10,255 bases of DNA from SCUN01 sp964343975 (GTDB lineage Bacteria > Acidobacteriota > Vicinamibacteria > Vicinamibacterales > SCN-69-37): positions 1 through 10,255 of the forward strand of contig CAYFLU010000118.1 of NCBI GenBank assembly GCA_964343975.1, in the 5' to 3' direction. Below the pieces are notes generated by a model. The model saw only the letters and a list, made by a program, of their open reading frames with translations. It had not been told where the DNA came from and ran no database searches. This document shows, piece after piece, positions 1-6,007 of this stretch. A program made the translations under genes and the position numbers. Numbering within the stretch: position 1 is the first letter of the stretch; each line of letters opens with the position of its first letter.

Positions 1-2
1 TC

Positions 3-743
3 GGGTCGGCGACGATCGCCGGCTACTTCCAGGATGAGACGTCCGGCAAGGTGGCGATGACGTCGAGCGCGGCACCGCCAAAACTCGACGCCGGTGCAGT
101 GACCAAGGCCGCGCAGCAGGACGACCCGAAGTCGCAGTTCGAGGCGTGGTGGAACGCGCAGCCGCGCACCGAAACGGGCGTGGGTCTCGAGGGCGCGAAG
201 GTCGTGATCGTGAAGTTCAGCGACTTCATGTGCCCGGGCTGCAAGCAGACCTGGATCATGTACAAGCCGATCCTCGCGAAGTACACGAGCCAGCAGCCGG
301 CGCAGGTCCGCTACGTGATGAAGGATTTCCCGCTCAACAGCAACTGCAACGTCGCCGTGCAGACGCAGATGCATCCGTTCTCGTGTGATGCGTCGGTGGC
401 CTACCGCGCCGCCGTCGATCGCGGCAAGGGCGAGGCGATGGAGCAGTGGATCTTCGACAACCAGCAGACGCTCACGACCGAGAACATCCGGCAGGCGGCG
501 AAGACCATCGCGGGGATCACGGATTTTGAACGTGAAATCGGCCTGAAGATGCCGGGCATCAAGAAAGACACGTCGGATGGCGGCGCGCTCCAGATCAATT
601 CGACGCCGACGTTCTACATCAACGGCGTGAAGCTGCCGACCTCGCAGTGGCTGAACCCGGAGTTCTTCGACTACGCGATTCAGCTCGAACTCAAGAAGGC
701 GGGCGCGGCTCCGGCCGCGGCGCAGAAGGCCGGCGGCGAATAG
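3..743 (+). CDS. DsbA-like thiol oxidoreductase, C-terminal part (probable VKOR-thioredoxin fusion), 5' partial
   Basis: The frame is open from the first bases of the window, so the N-terminus lies outside it and 246 residues are visible. A GTG at 51 could be taken as a start, but the frame continues upstream of it without a stop and no ribosome binding site precedes it. The visible part is a thioredoxin/DsbA-fold domain. Its redox motif is CPGC (visible residues 77-80, bases 231-242) inside VIVKFSDFMCPGC, and the cis-proline loop is STPTFYING (Pro202). Two further cysteines (C115 and C128) lie in DFPLNSNCN...HPFSCDA. From memory, this arrangement is typical of DsbA-like domains fused to vitamin K epoxide reductase (VKOR). 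The protein would act in the periplasm or on the outer face of the inner membrane, forming or isomerising disulfides. The VKOR part is inferred, not seen. The tail is Ala-rich and probably disordered. The next gene starts 21 nt downstream. Confidence 0.85.
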   Translation, partial: GSATIAGYFQDETSGKVAMTSSAAPPKLDAGAVTKAAQQDDPKSQFEAWWNAQPRTETGVGLEGAKVVIVKFSDFMCPGCKQTWIMYKPILAKYTSQQPAQVRYVMKDFPLNSNCNVAVQTQMHPFSCDASVAYRAAVDRGKGEAMEQWIFDNQQTLTTENIRQAAKTIAGITDFEREIGLKMPGIKKDTSDGGALQINSTPTFYINGVKLPTSQWLNPEFFDYAIQLELKKAGAAPAAAQKAGGE

Positions 744-751
744 CGCCGCCG
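731..751 (+). other. Perfect 8-bp GC hairpin with the TAG stop codon in its loop
   Basis: Arms 731-738 (CGGCGGCG) and 744-751 (CGCCGCCG) are perfectly complementary around the loop AATAG, which contains the stop codon (741-743) of the thiol oxidoreductase gene. No T-run follows, so it does not look like a Rho-independent terminator. A second small palindrome (751-762) fills the rest of the spacer before the ABC ATPase start. Such stems are common by chance in GC-rich DNA, so any function is a guess. Confidence 0.4.
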
Positions 752-764
752 CCCGTCCGGGCGC

Positions 765-1694
765 ATGCAGAGCGTCGTCCGCGCGGAGCAACTCACCAAG
801 GATTACCTGACGGGCTTCTGGCGCCCGTCACCACGGCGCGTGCTGCACGGCGTCTCGTTCGACGTGCCGCGCGGCGAAGTGTTCGGCCTGCTTGGGCCGA
901 ACGGCGCCGGCAAGACCACCACCCTGAAAATCCTGATGGACCTGCTGCGGCCCACGTCGGGCCGCGCGGTCCTCTTCGACCGGCCGTCCGGCGATCCCGA
1001 GGCGCGCGCGCGCGTGGGCTTCGTACCGGAGCAGCCGTACTACTACGACCACCTCACGGCCGACGAGCTGGTGCAGTACTTCGCCGGCCTGAGCGGTGTG
1101 CCCGCGCACGAGCGCGCGTCACGCGCGGCGGCCGTGCTCGACCGCACCGGAGTGCGTGAGGAAGACCGGCGGCGCCCCTTGCGGCAGTTCTCGAAGGGGA
1201 TGCTGCAGCGCGTGGGCCTCGCGCAGGCGCTCGTGCACGATCCCGAACTCGTGATCCTCGACGAGCCGATGTCGGGGCTCGATCCGATCGGCCGCCGCGA
1301 CGTGCGTCAGATCATCCTGGCGCTGCGCGACGAGGGCAAGACGGTACTCTTCAGCTCGCACATCCTGTCGGACGCGGAACAGCTGTGCAGCCGCGTGGCG
1401 ATCCTCGCGCGCGGGCATGTGGTGGCGCTCGGCAAGTTGACGGATCTCACGGCGCCGTCGTTGCGCGGTTGCGAAGTGGTGGCGACGAGCCTGCGCCCCG
1501 ACGCGGTGGCGACGCTCGCGCCGCTCGTCGCCAAGGTGACGGAGATCGCTGACGGACGCTATTGCTTCGAACTCGGACCGGGGCAGAAGCCCGAGACGGT
1601 GGTTGCGGCGGTGGCCTCGGCCGGCGGCGCGCTTGTGTCGGTGCAGCCGGTGCGGGCGTCGCTCGAAGACATCTTCATGGAGGCCACGCGATGA
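765..1694 (+). CDS. ABC-2 type transporter, ATP-binding subunit
   Basis: This 309-residue protein has every motif of an ABC ATPase: Walker A GPNGAGKTT (44-52), Q-loop Gln90 (GFVPEQ), signature FSKGM (142-146, a variant of LSGGQ common in ABC-2 exporters), Walker B LVILDE (162-167), a D-loop GLDP and the switch His199 (SSHI). A C-terminal extension of about 80 residues (230-309), ending EDIFMEATR, resembles the accessory domain of CcmA/NosF-like ATPases. It would energise the membrane subunit encoded directly downstream, at the cytoplasmic face. The substrate cannot be read from the sequence. The ATG at 765 gives a full-length N-terminus, but no Shine-Dalgarno sequence is visible in the 21-nt spacer, so translation may be coupled to the upstream gene. 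The stop overlaps an ATG (ATGA, 1691-1694) within a duplicated junction described separately. Confidence 0.95.
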   Translation: MQSVVRAEQLTKDYLTGFWRPSPRRVLHGVSFDVPRGEVFGLLGPNGAGKTTTLKILMDLLRPTSGRAVLFDRPSGDPEARARVGFVPEQPYYYDHLTADELVQYFAGLSGVPAHERASRAAAVLDRTGVREEDRRRPLRQFSKGMLQRVGLAQALVHDPELVILDEPMSGLDPIGRRDVRQIILALRDEGKTVLFSSHILSDAEQLCSRVAILARGHVVALGKLTDLTAPSLRGCEVVATSLRPDAVATLAPLVAKVTEIADGRYCFELGPGQKPETVVAAVASAGGALVSVQPVRASLEDIFMEATR

Positions 1695-1723
1695 GCGTGG
1701 CGATGGAGGCCACCCGATGAGCG
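1677..1723 (+). repeat. 21-bp imperfect tandem duplication of the ATPase/permease junction
   Basis: Bases 1677-1697 and 1703-1723 are the same 21-bp word with one difference (G at 1688, C at 1714), offset by 26 bp. Each copy encodes the C-terminal MEATR, then the overlapping ATGA, then the first bases of the next start. The offset is not a multiple of three, yet both copies keep the stop/start overlap in their own frames. It looks like a recent duplication of the gene junction, or an assembly or polymerase slip. Confidence 0.85.
1691..1720 (+). other. Nine-codon minigene (MSVAMEATR) linking ATPase and permease by two ATGA overlaps
   Basis: The first ATGA (1691-1694) ends the ATPase and opens a frame that reads MSVAMEATR and stops at 1718-1720. 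That stop is again part of an ATGA, whose ATG (1717) starts the permease. A ribosome finishing the ATPase could therefore reinitiate twice. The short peptide is probably only a by-product of the 21-bp duplication. Whether it is translated is unknown. Confidence 0.35.
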
Positions 1724-2243
1724 CCACGCGCATTCAGCTCGTGGCGTGGCACGTCTTCAAAGAAGGCGCGCGCGACCGCGTGCTCTTCACGATCATCGGC
1801 TTCTCGGTGATGCTGTTCGGTGCGTCGCTGCTGCTCGGCCAGCTCACGGCGGGGCAGGACATGAAGATCATCAAAGACCTCGGCCTCGCGGTGATCGAGA
1901 TCGCCGGTGCGCTGATGTCCGTGCTGATCGGCGTGGGCCTCGTGGCGCGCGAGATCGACAAGCGCAGCATCTTCGGCCTCCTCGCGCGGCCGCTGCGCCG
2001 CTGGGAGTTCATCCTCGGCAAGTATTTGGGCCTGCTGATGACGCTCGCCGGCAACGTGGCGCTGATGACCGTGGCGCTCTACGCGGTGCTGGCGTGGATG
2101 CAGTGGACCTCACCGCCGATCGTGCGCGCGTCGTGGGAAGCGCCTGCGCTTGATCCGGCGCTGCTCGTCGCGGTCGTGCTGATCCTGGCCGAGCTCGCGC
2201 TCCTCACGGCCATCGCGCTGTTCTTCTCCACGTTTTCGTCGAG
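1717..2243 (+). CDS. ABC-2 family transporter permease, 3' truncated by assembly gap
   Basis: 175 residues are visible from ATG 1717 (MSATRIQLVAWHVFKEG) before the run of Ns. Hydrophobic segments at about 22-41, 55-77, 103-128 and 146-170 fit the first four helices of a NosY/ABC-2 type permease. So does the soluble loop between helices 2 and 3, which carries AREIDKRSIFGLLARPLRRWEF. Family members of this kind usually have about 250-280 residues with six helices, so roughly 80-100 residues and two helices should lie in the gap. With the ATPase just upstream it would form an exporter in the cytoplasmic membrane. The ATG at 1717 is preferred because it overlaps the preceding minigene stop and begins directly before the conserved amphipathic N-terminus. 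The frame stays open into sequence beyond the gap, but that continuation belongs to a different gene. Confidence 0.88.
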
Positions 2244-2343
2244 NNNNNNNNNNNNNNNNNNNNNNNNNNNNNNNNNNNNNNNNNNNNNNNNNNNNNNNNN
2301 NNNNNNNNNNNNNNNNNNNNNNNNNNNNNNNNNNNNNNNNNNN
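2244..2343. other. Assembly gap of 100 Ns
   Basis: Exactly 100 unknown bases, the usual placeholder for a scaffold gap of unknown length. The permease should lack about 80-100 residues and the following gene its start, so the real gap is probably several hundred bases. The reading frames on the two sides agree only by coincidence. Confidence 0.95.
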
Positions 2344-3180
2344 TCGTCGGTGCTCGCCGCGCGCGATGCGCGCGCGCCGATTCAGCGCGCCGTGGCGCGC
2401 ACCCTCTACGTGCGCTCCGGCCCGGTGGCCAAGGCGCTGGCGTTGTCCGCGAAGCCGCTCGTTGCGGACGTCTACTGGCTCCGCACGATTCAGCACTTCG
2501 GCGGCGATCGTTTGGCACGCCGGCGCGATCGGCCGTTCGAGTTGCTGCAGCCGCTCCTCGACCTCACGACGACGCTCGATCCGAAGTTCGTCGCGGCGTA
2601 CCGGTTCGGCGCGATCTTCCTCGCCGAGCCGCCGCCCGGAGGACCGGGCCGCGCGGATCAGGCGATCGCGCTCCTCGAGAAGGGCCTCGCGGCGCAGCCG
2701 AACAAGTGGCAGTACGCGCAAGACATCGGCTTCGTGCACCTGTGGAGCCGCGGCGATGCGAAGACTGCCGCGTTGTGGTTCAAGCGCGCCGCGTCGATGC
2801 CCGGCGCGCCGAACTGGCTCGCGCCGGTCGCGGCGACGACGATGACGCAGGCGGATCCGGCAGCGGCCGCGACGTGGCTGCGCGAAATGGCCGCGACGGC
2901 CACGCAGCCGTGGGTGCGGGCGATCGCCGAGCGCCGGCTCGCGCAACTCCAGGCCATGCAGGACATCGCCGACCTCGAAGGCATGGTGAAGCCGTTCCAG
3001 GACAAGGTGCACCGCAATCCCACAGGTTGGGAGGATTTCCGGCAAGCGGGCCTTCTGCGCGGTGTGCCGCTCGATCCGGCCGGCGCGCCGTACGTGTATT
3101 TCTCGGCGAGCGGACTCGTGCGGCTCGATCCGCGTTCGCCGCTTGCGCCACTGCCTGAGTTGCCGACGAGGCCGCAATGA
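2344..3180 (+). CDS. TPR-like protein, C-terminal part, 5' truncated by assembly gap
   Basis: 278 residues are visible before the TGA at 3178-3180. The segment is largely helical. A stretch YVRSGPVAKALALS...LVADVYWLRTIQHFGG (about 22-54) is followed by degenerate TPR-type helical hairpins around 68-155 (LLDLTTTLDPKFVAAYRFGAIF; ALLEKGLAAQP; DIGFVHLWSRGDAKTAALWFKRAA). The C-terminal piece, GWEDFRQAGLLRGVPLDPAGAPYVY (about 228-252, interrupted here by no gap), resembles the Asp-Pro-x-Gly-x-Pro-Tyr turn near the end of GspG-type pseudopilins. I recall this family from Acidobacteriota, next to prepilin peptidase genes, with no assigned function. The N-terminus, including any signal or membrane anchor, lies in the gap. 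Its stop overlaps the prepilin peptidase start by 4 nt (ATGA), so the two are translationally coupled. A scaffold role in pilus or pseudopilus assembly is inference. Confidence 0.8.
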   Translation, partial: SSVLAARDARAPIQRAVARTLYVRSGPVAKALALSAKPLVADVYWLRTIQHFGGDRLARRRDRPFELLQPLLDLTTTLDPKFVAAYRFGAIFLAEPPPGGPGRADQAIALLEKGLAAQPNKWQYAQDIGFVHLWSRGDAKTAALWFKRAASMPGAPNWLAPVAATTMTQADPAAAATWLREMAATATQPWVRAIAERRLAQLQAMQDIADLEGMVKPFQDKVHRNPTGWEDFRQAGLLRGVPLDPAGAPYVYFSASGLVRLDPRSPLAPLPELPTRPQ

Positions 3181-3941
3181 TCGCGCTGCTTGCCGCCCTC
3201 TTCGGCCTCTGCATCGGCAGCTTCCTCAACGTCGTCATCTACCGCCTCCCGCGCGGCGAGTCGGTGGTGTCGCCGGGGTCGCGCTGCGGTGCGTGCGGCC
3301 GGCCCGTGCGCTGGTACGACAACGTGCCCGTCGTGAGCTATCTCGCGCTCGGCGGGAAGTGCCGCGACTGCCGTGCGTCGTTCTCGCCGCGCTACCTGTT
3401 CGTCGAGTTGCTCACCGCGATCGTCTTTGCGATCACCGCCGCCGCAACGCCACCGGACCTGGCGCTGCTCGTGCGGTTGATCTTCGCCGCGCTCCTGATT
3501 CCGCTCTTCTTCATCGACCTCGAGCATCAGATCCTGCCCGACGTGATCACGCTGCCTGGCGTGGTGATCGGGATCGCGGCGAGCGTGTTCCTGCCGCCGG
3601 GGCTCGTCGCGAGCCTCATCGGCGCGGCGCTCGGCGCCGGCATCCTGCAGGCCATCCGTCTTGTGTGGAAGCGGGTGACGGGGCAGCACGGCATGGGCTT
3701 CGGCGACGTGAAGATGCTCGCGATGATCGGCGCCTTCCTCGGCTGGGAGCAGGTGTGGTTCGTGCTGTTTGCGTCGAGCCTGGCCGGCGCGGTGGTCGGC
3801 GTGGCGATCACGGTCGCCGGCCGTGGCGGCATGAAGACGAAGCTGCCGTTCGGCACATTCTTGGCGGTGGCGGCGCTCATCGCGGCGTGGTGGGGCGAGC
3901 CGCTCGTGTCGTGGTACGTCGGGCTGATTACAGTTCAGTAA
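3177..3941 (+). CDS. pilD: Prepilin peptidase / N-methyltransferase (PilD/GspO family, A24)
   Basis: This 254-residue polytopic membrane aspartate protease cleaves the leader of type IV prepilins and pseudopilins and N-methylates the new N-terminus. The bifunctional N-terminal domain is present: GSFLNVVIYRLPRGES (about 14-29) and two zinc-binding CxxC pairs (C37/C40 and C62/C65). The two catalytic aspartates are D114, in FIDLEHQILPD, and D177, in the GFGDVKM motif. About eight hydrophobic segments follow the family pattern and the length is typical. The ATG at 3177 overlaps the stop of the TPR-like gene. The only known substrates nearby are the pilin-like genes directly downstream, which agrees with its role. 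The symbol pilD is a family-level name; gspO would be equally valid if the genome has a type II secretion system. Confidence 0.95.
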   Translation: MIALLAALFGLCIGSFLNVVIYRLPRGESVVSPGSRCGACGRPVRWYDNVPVVSYLALGGKCRDCRASFSPRYLFVELLTAIVFAITAAATPPDLALLVRLIFAALLIPLFFIDLEHQILPDVITLPGVVIGIAASVFLPPGLVASLIGAALGAGILQAIRLVWKRVTGQHGMGFGDVKMLAMIGAFLGWEQVWFVLFASSLAGAVVGVAITVAGRGGMKTKLPFGTFLAVAALIAAWWGEPLVSWYVGLITVQ

Positions 3942-3963
3942 CGCTCGCGCGCGTTGTCAGGAT

Positions 3964-3991
3964 TTGACGAAACGCGCCCTCCTCCAAGTAT
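3964..3991 (+). promoter_or_regulatory. Weak candidate sigma-70-type promoter in the pilD-pilV spacer
   Basis: TTGACG (3964-3969) matches five of six bases of a -35 box, and AAGTAT (3986-3991) is a poor -10 box 16 nt downstream. It lies in the 122-nt spacer, the longest readable non-coding stretch of the window. The evidence is only the -35 match. Confidence 0.25.
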
Positions 3992-4043
3992 CAGAAAGTG
4001 AAGCGTTTGCGCCCGATCCCCGCGGGCGCCCCCGTGCGCCGGC

Positions 4044-4060
4044 TTGGAGCGCAAGTTGCA
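4044..4060 (+). promoter_or_regulatory. Candidate sigma-54 (-24/-12) promoter before the minor pilin cassette
   Basis: TTGGAGCGCAAGTTGCA matches 11 of 14 defined positions of the sigma-54 consensus YTGGCACGRNNNTTGCW. It keeps the essential GG (4046-4047) and GC (4058-4059) with exactly 10 nt between them. Pilin genes under PilR/sigma-54 control are well known in other bacteria. One point against it is that a transcript starting about 12 nt past the -12 element would begin near 4071. That falls inside the chosen GTG 4064 frame and would leave only GTG 4073 as an almost leaderless start. Confidence 0.4.
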
Positions 4061-4063
4061 ATA

Positions 4064-4528
4064 GTGAAAGCCGTGCAGAAGGGCTTCAGCCTCGTGGAAG
4101 TGCTCGTGTCGATGGCCGTGCTGGCCACGTCGGCCGCGGGGCTGGCCGGGCTCTTCGTCGTGTCGACGCGCCTCACGCAGGACGCGCGGATCGACACGGT
4201 GGCGGTGATCGCCGCGCAGTCGAAGATGGCGTCGCTGCGCGCGCTGTCGTTCACGTGGGCGGGTGGCGTCGCTGTCACCGATGCTGCGCTCGCACCGAGC
4301 GGCGCCTCGCTCTCGTCGGATGTTGCGGGATGCGTGGACTATCTCGACGCGCGCGGTGAGGTGGTGGCGCCCGGTGCGGCGGCCGTGTATCGGCGGCGCT
4401 GGCAAGTGGCGCCGCTGCCGGCCGATCCAGCCAACGCCGTGGTGCTGCAGGTGTCGGCGACGCCGATGGCGCGTCCCGGCGCGCGCGACGTGCGGCTCGT
4501 GTCGGTGCTCGCGAGGACCGCATCATGA
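4064..4528 (+). CDS. PilV-like type IV minor prepilin
   Basis: A 154-residue prepilin with a textbook class III signal: a short charged leader MKAVQKG, then the cleavage site G7|F8, Glu at +5 (E12) and a hydrophobic helix FSLVEVLVSMAVLATSAAGLAGLF. The rest is a small globular domain with one cysteine in AGCVDYLDARGEV, as in PilV/GspI-like proteins. PilD, encoded just upstream, would process it. Minor pilins of this type prime pilus assembly. Start choice: GTG 4064 gives a normal 7-residue leader. GTG 3998 would give an unusual 29-residue leader, and GTG 4073 a 4-residue leader like that of the next gene. An SD-like GGAG at 4046-4049 is rather far (14 nt) from 4064. The stop overlaps the start of the PilW-like gene (ATGA, 4525-4528). 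Confidence 0.85.
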   Translation: MKAVQKGFSLVEVLVSMAVLATSAAGLAGLFVVSTRLTQDARIDTVAVIAAQSKMASLRALSFTWAGGVAVTDAALAPSGASLSSDVAGCVDYLDARGEVVAPGAAAVYRRRWQVAPLPADPANAVVLQVSATPMARPGARDVRLVSVLARTAS

Positions 4529-5415
4529 GCGCCGGCTTCACCCTCGTCGAGACCCTCATCGCGCTCGTGCTGACGCTCCTCGTCACCGGCAGCGCGCTGG
4601 CGCTCGCGTCGCCGGCGTCACGCGCGTCGGCGCTGCAGCCGGAAGTGATGGACATTCAGCAGCGCGCGCGGGTGGCCGCCGACGTGCTCACGCGCGAGCT
4701 CAACACGGCCGGCGCGGGGCTCGCGGCCCATCAGGTGCCCGCGCTCCTGCCGCTGCGCCTCGGCAGCGTGCGTGGCGACAGCGCCGGCACCGCGCGTGCC
4801 GACGCGGTGACGATGCTGTCGGTGCCCGTGGGCGCGGCAGAGACGACGACGGCGGCGGCGATGGGGCCGGTGACGTGGTCGATGACCGTGTCGTCGTCAC
4901 CGACGTGTATGGCGGTGTTGTGCGGCTGGACGGCCGGCGCGGATGTGCTCGTCGCAGACGCGTCGGGGCGCTTTGATCTGTTCCGCATCACGCGCGTGTC
5001 CGGCGGTGCGGCGACGCTGCGACCGCATGGCGCACCCGCCGCGGCGTACACCGCCGGCGCATTCGTCACCGCGATCGTGCAGCGCACATTCGAGCGCGAT
5101 GCGGCCACGGCGCAGCTGCGTGTGTATGACGGCGACCAGAGCGATCAACCGGTCGTGGATCACGTCGCCGCGTTGTCGTTTCGCTATTTCGCCGCGGCGC
5201 CGGGCGGTGGCCTGGTGGAAGTGCCGCTCGCGTCGCTGGCGGACGGGCCGTGGGTGAGTGCCGGCAGCACGCGCGTAGACCGTGACGTCTTCCGCATTCG
5301 TCTCGTGCGGGTCGCGCTCCGTGCGGAAGCTAGCGCCGTGAAGTGGCAGTCGCTGGCGCCCGCGTTGCCGCTCGTCATGGACATTGCGCCGCGCGCGCTG
5401 AGTGTGGGGCGATGA
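4525..5415 (+). CDS. PilW-like type IV minor prepilin
   Basis: A 296-residue protein with a 4-residue leader MSAG, cleavage G4|F5 and Glu at +5 (E9), followed by a hydrophobic helix (about 5-29) and a large C-terminal domain. Features usual for PilW/GspJ-like proteins are QQRARVAADVLTRELNTAG after the helix and VVDHVAALSFRYF (about 210-222) near the end. Two cysteines, C128 and C133 (TCMAVLC), are close enough to form a disulfide. It is translationally coupled on both sides by ATGA overlaps, with the PilV-like gene upstream and the PilX-like gene downstream, as in minor pilin operons. It would be processed by PilD and sit in the priming complex at the pilus tip. A GspJ role is possible if the set belongs to a type II secretion system, but the PilX-like neighbour favours pili. 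Confidence 0.85.
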   Translation: MSAGFTLVETLIALVLTLLVTGSALALASPASRASALQPEVMDIQQRARVAADVLTRELNTAGAGLAAHQVPALLPLRLGSVRGDSAGTARADAVTMLSVPVGAAETTTAAAMGPVTWSMTVSSSPTCMAVLCGWTAGADVLVADASGRFDLFRITRVSGGAATLRPHGAPAAAYTAGAFVTAIVQRTFERDAATAQLRVYDGDQSDQPVVDHVAALSFRYFAAAPGGGLVEVPLASLADGPWVSAGSTRVDRDVFRIRLVRVALRAEASAVKWQSLAPALPLVMDIAPRALSVGR

Positions 5416-6005
5416 AGGAGCAGGGCACCGCGCTCGTGTTGTCGCTCCTGGTCGTGGTCTGTCTGTCGGGACTGGGGCTGGGTCTCGCGACGGCGAGCGG
5501 CGCCGAGCGGACGGTGGCGGGGCACGCGCATGGCGCGATCGACACGATGTTGGCAGCCGACGCCGCCGTGGAGTCTGTGCTCGGCGACGTGGCCGCCGCG
5601 CCCGACTGGTCCACGTGGTTGTCGGGCGTCACGACGAGCTTTCGCGATACGTCGCTCGTGGTTACGACGCCGGCGAAGGCGCGGGTGGATCTCGCCGCCA
5701 TCACGGCGGAGTTGCAGAGTGATGGCACCTATGGCACTGGCGCGAATGCGCCGGTGTGGCATCTGATTGCGTGGGGACGACTGGCCGCGCGGCTCGGGCT
5801 GCCGTCAGACGCCAACCTCAACTACGTGGCGGTGTGGGCGGCCGATGACCCGGCCGAAACCGACGGCCGCCCCGATCTCGACGCGAACCACATCCTGCTG
5901 TTGCACGGCGAAGCGTTCGGCCTCGGGGCCGGCCGCCGCGGTGTTGATGTCATGATCGAGCGCACGCCGGCCGGGCCGCGCGTGCGTTCCTGGAGGAGCC
6001 GGTAG
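5412..6005 (+). CDS. PilX-like pilus assembly protein
   Basis: A 197-residue protein starting at ATG 5412, inside the stop of the PilW-like gene (ATGA). The N-terminus MKEQGTALVLSLLVVVCLSGLGLGLA has the PilX_N pattern: a short polar stretch, Gly, then a hydrophobic helix at about 6-26. It lacks the Phe+1 and Glu+5 of canonical prepilins, as PilX/GspK-like proteins may. A mid-protein segment VAVWAADDPAETDGRPD and LLLHGEAFGLG near the C-terminus match, from memory, acidobacterial PilX-N-domain proteins, which are often longer. Here the protein ends soon after that region. It probably joins the minor pilin complex with the two preceding products. Cleavage by PilD after Gly5 is possible but not certain. 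Confidence 0.8.
   Translation: MKEQGTALVLSLLVVVCLSGLGLGLATASGAERTVAGHAHGAIDTMLAADAAVESVLGDVAAAPDWSTWLSGVTTSFRDTSLVVTTPAKARVDLAAITAELQSDGTYGTGANAPVWHLIAWGRLAARLGLPSDANLNYVAVWAADDPAETDGRPDLDANHILLLHGEAFGLGAGRRGVDVMIERTPAGPRVRSWRSR
5992..5996 (+). promoter_or_regulatory. Shine-Dalgarno site for the coiled-coil protein gene
   Basis: GGAGG lies 11 nt before ATG 6008 and fixes that start. It sits within the last codons of the PilX-like gene. It is the clearest ribosome binding site in the pilin cassette, whose other starts rely on stop/start overlap. Confidence 0.65.
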
Positions 6006-6007
6006 TC

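Noticed and set aside
51..53. GTG at 51 as the true start of the thiol oxidoreductase gene
   Set aside because: The frame is open to the window edge with protein-like sequence (GSATIAGYFQDETSGK), there is no SD, and a periplasmic domain starting here would lack a signal or anchor.
2236..2349. Shared TCGTCG word on both sides of the N run as evidence that the contig ends overlap
   Set aside because: Six bases in GC-rich coding DNA recur by chance, and the missing protein parts argue for a real gap larger than 100 bp.
2658..3689. Long minus-strand open frame (about 343 codons) opposite the TPR-like gene and pilD
   Set aside because: Its product is an Arg/His/Asp-rich low-complexity string with no domain, and it lies fully antisense to two well-supported genes. 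It is a typical GC-rich shadow frame.
3940..3955. Small hairpin AACGC...GCGTT after pilD as a terminator
   Set aside because: Only 5 bp with a CG-repeat loop and no T-run follow, so it is too weak to call.
3998..4063. Upstream GTG (3998) as start of the pilV-like gene
   Set aside because: It would give a 29-residue leader before the G|F cleavage site, unusual for this prepilin class, and no SD precedes it. It cannot be excluded entirely.
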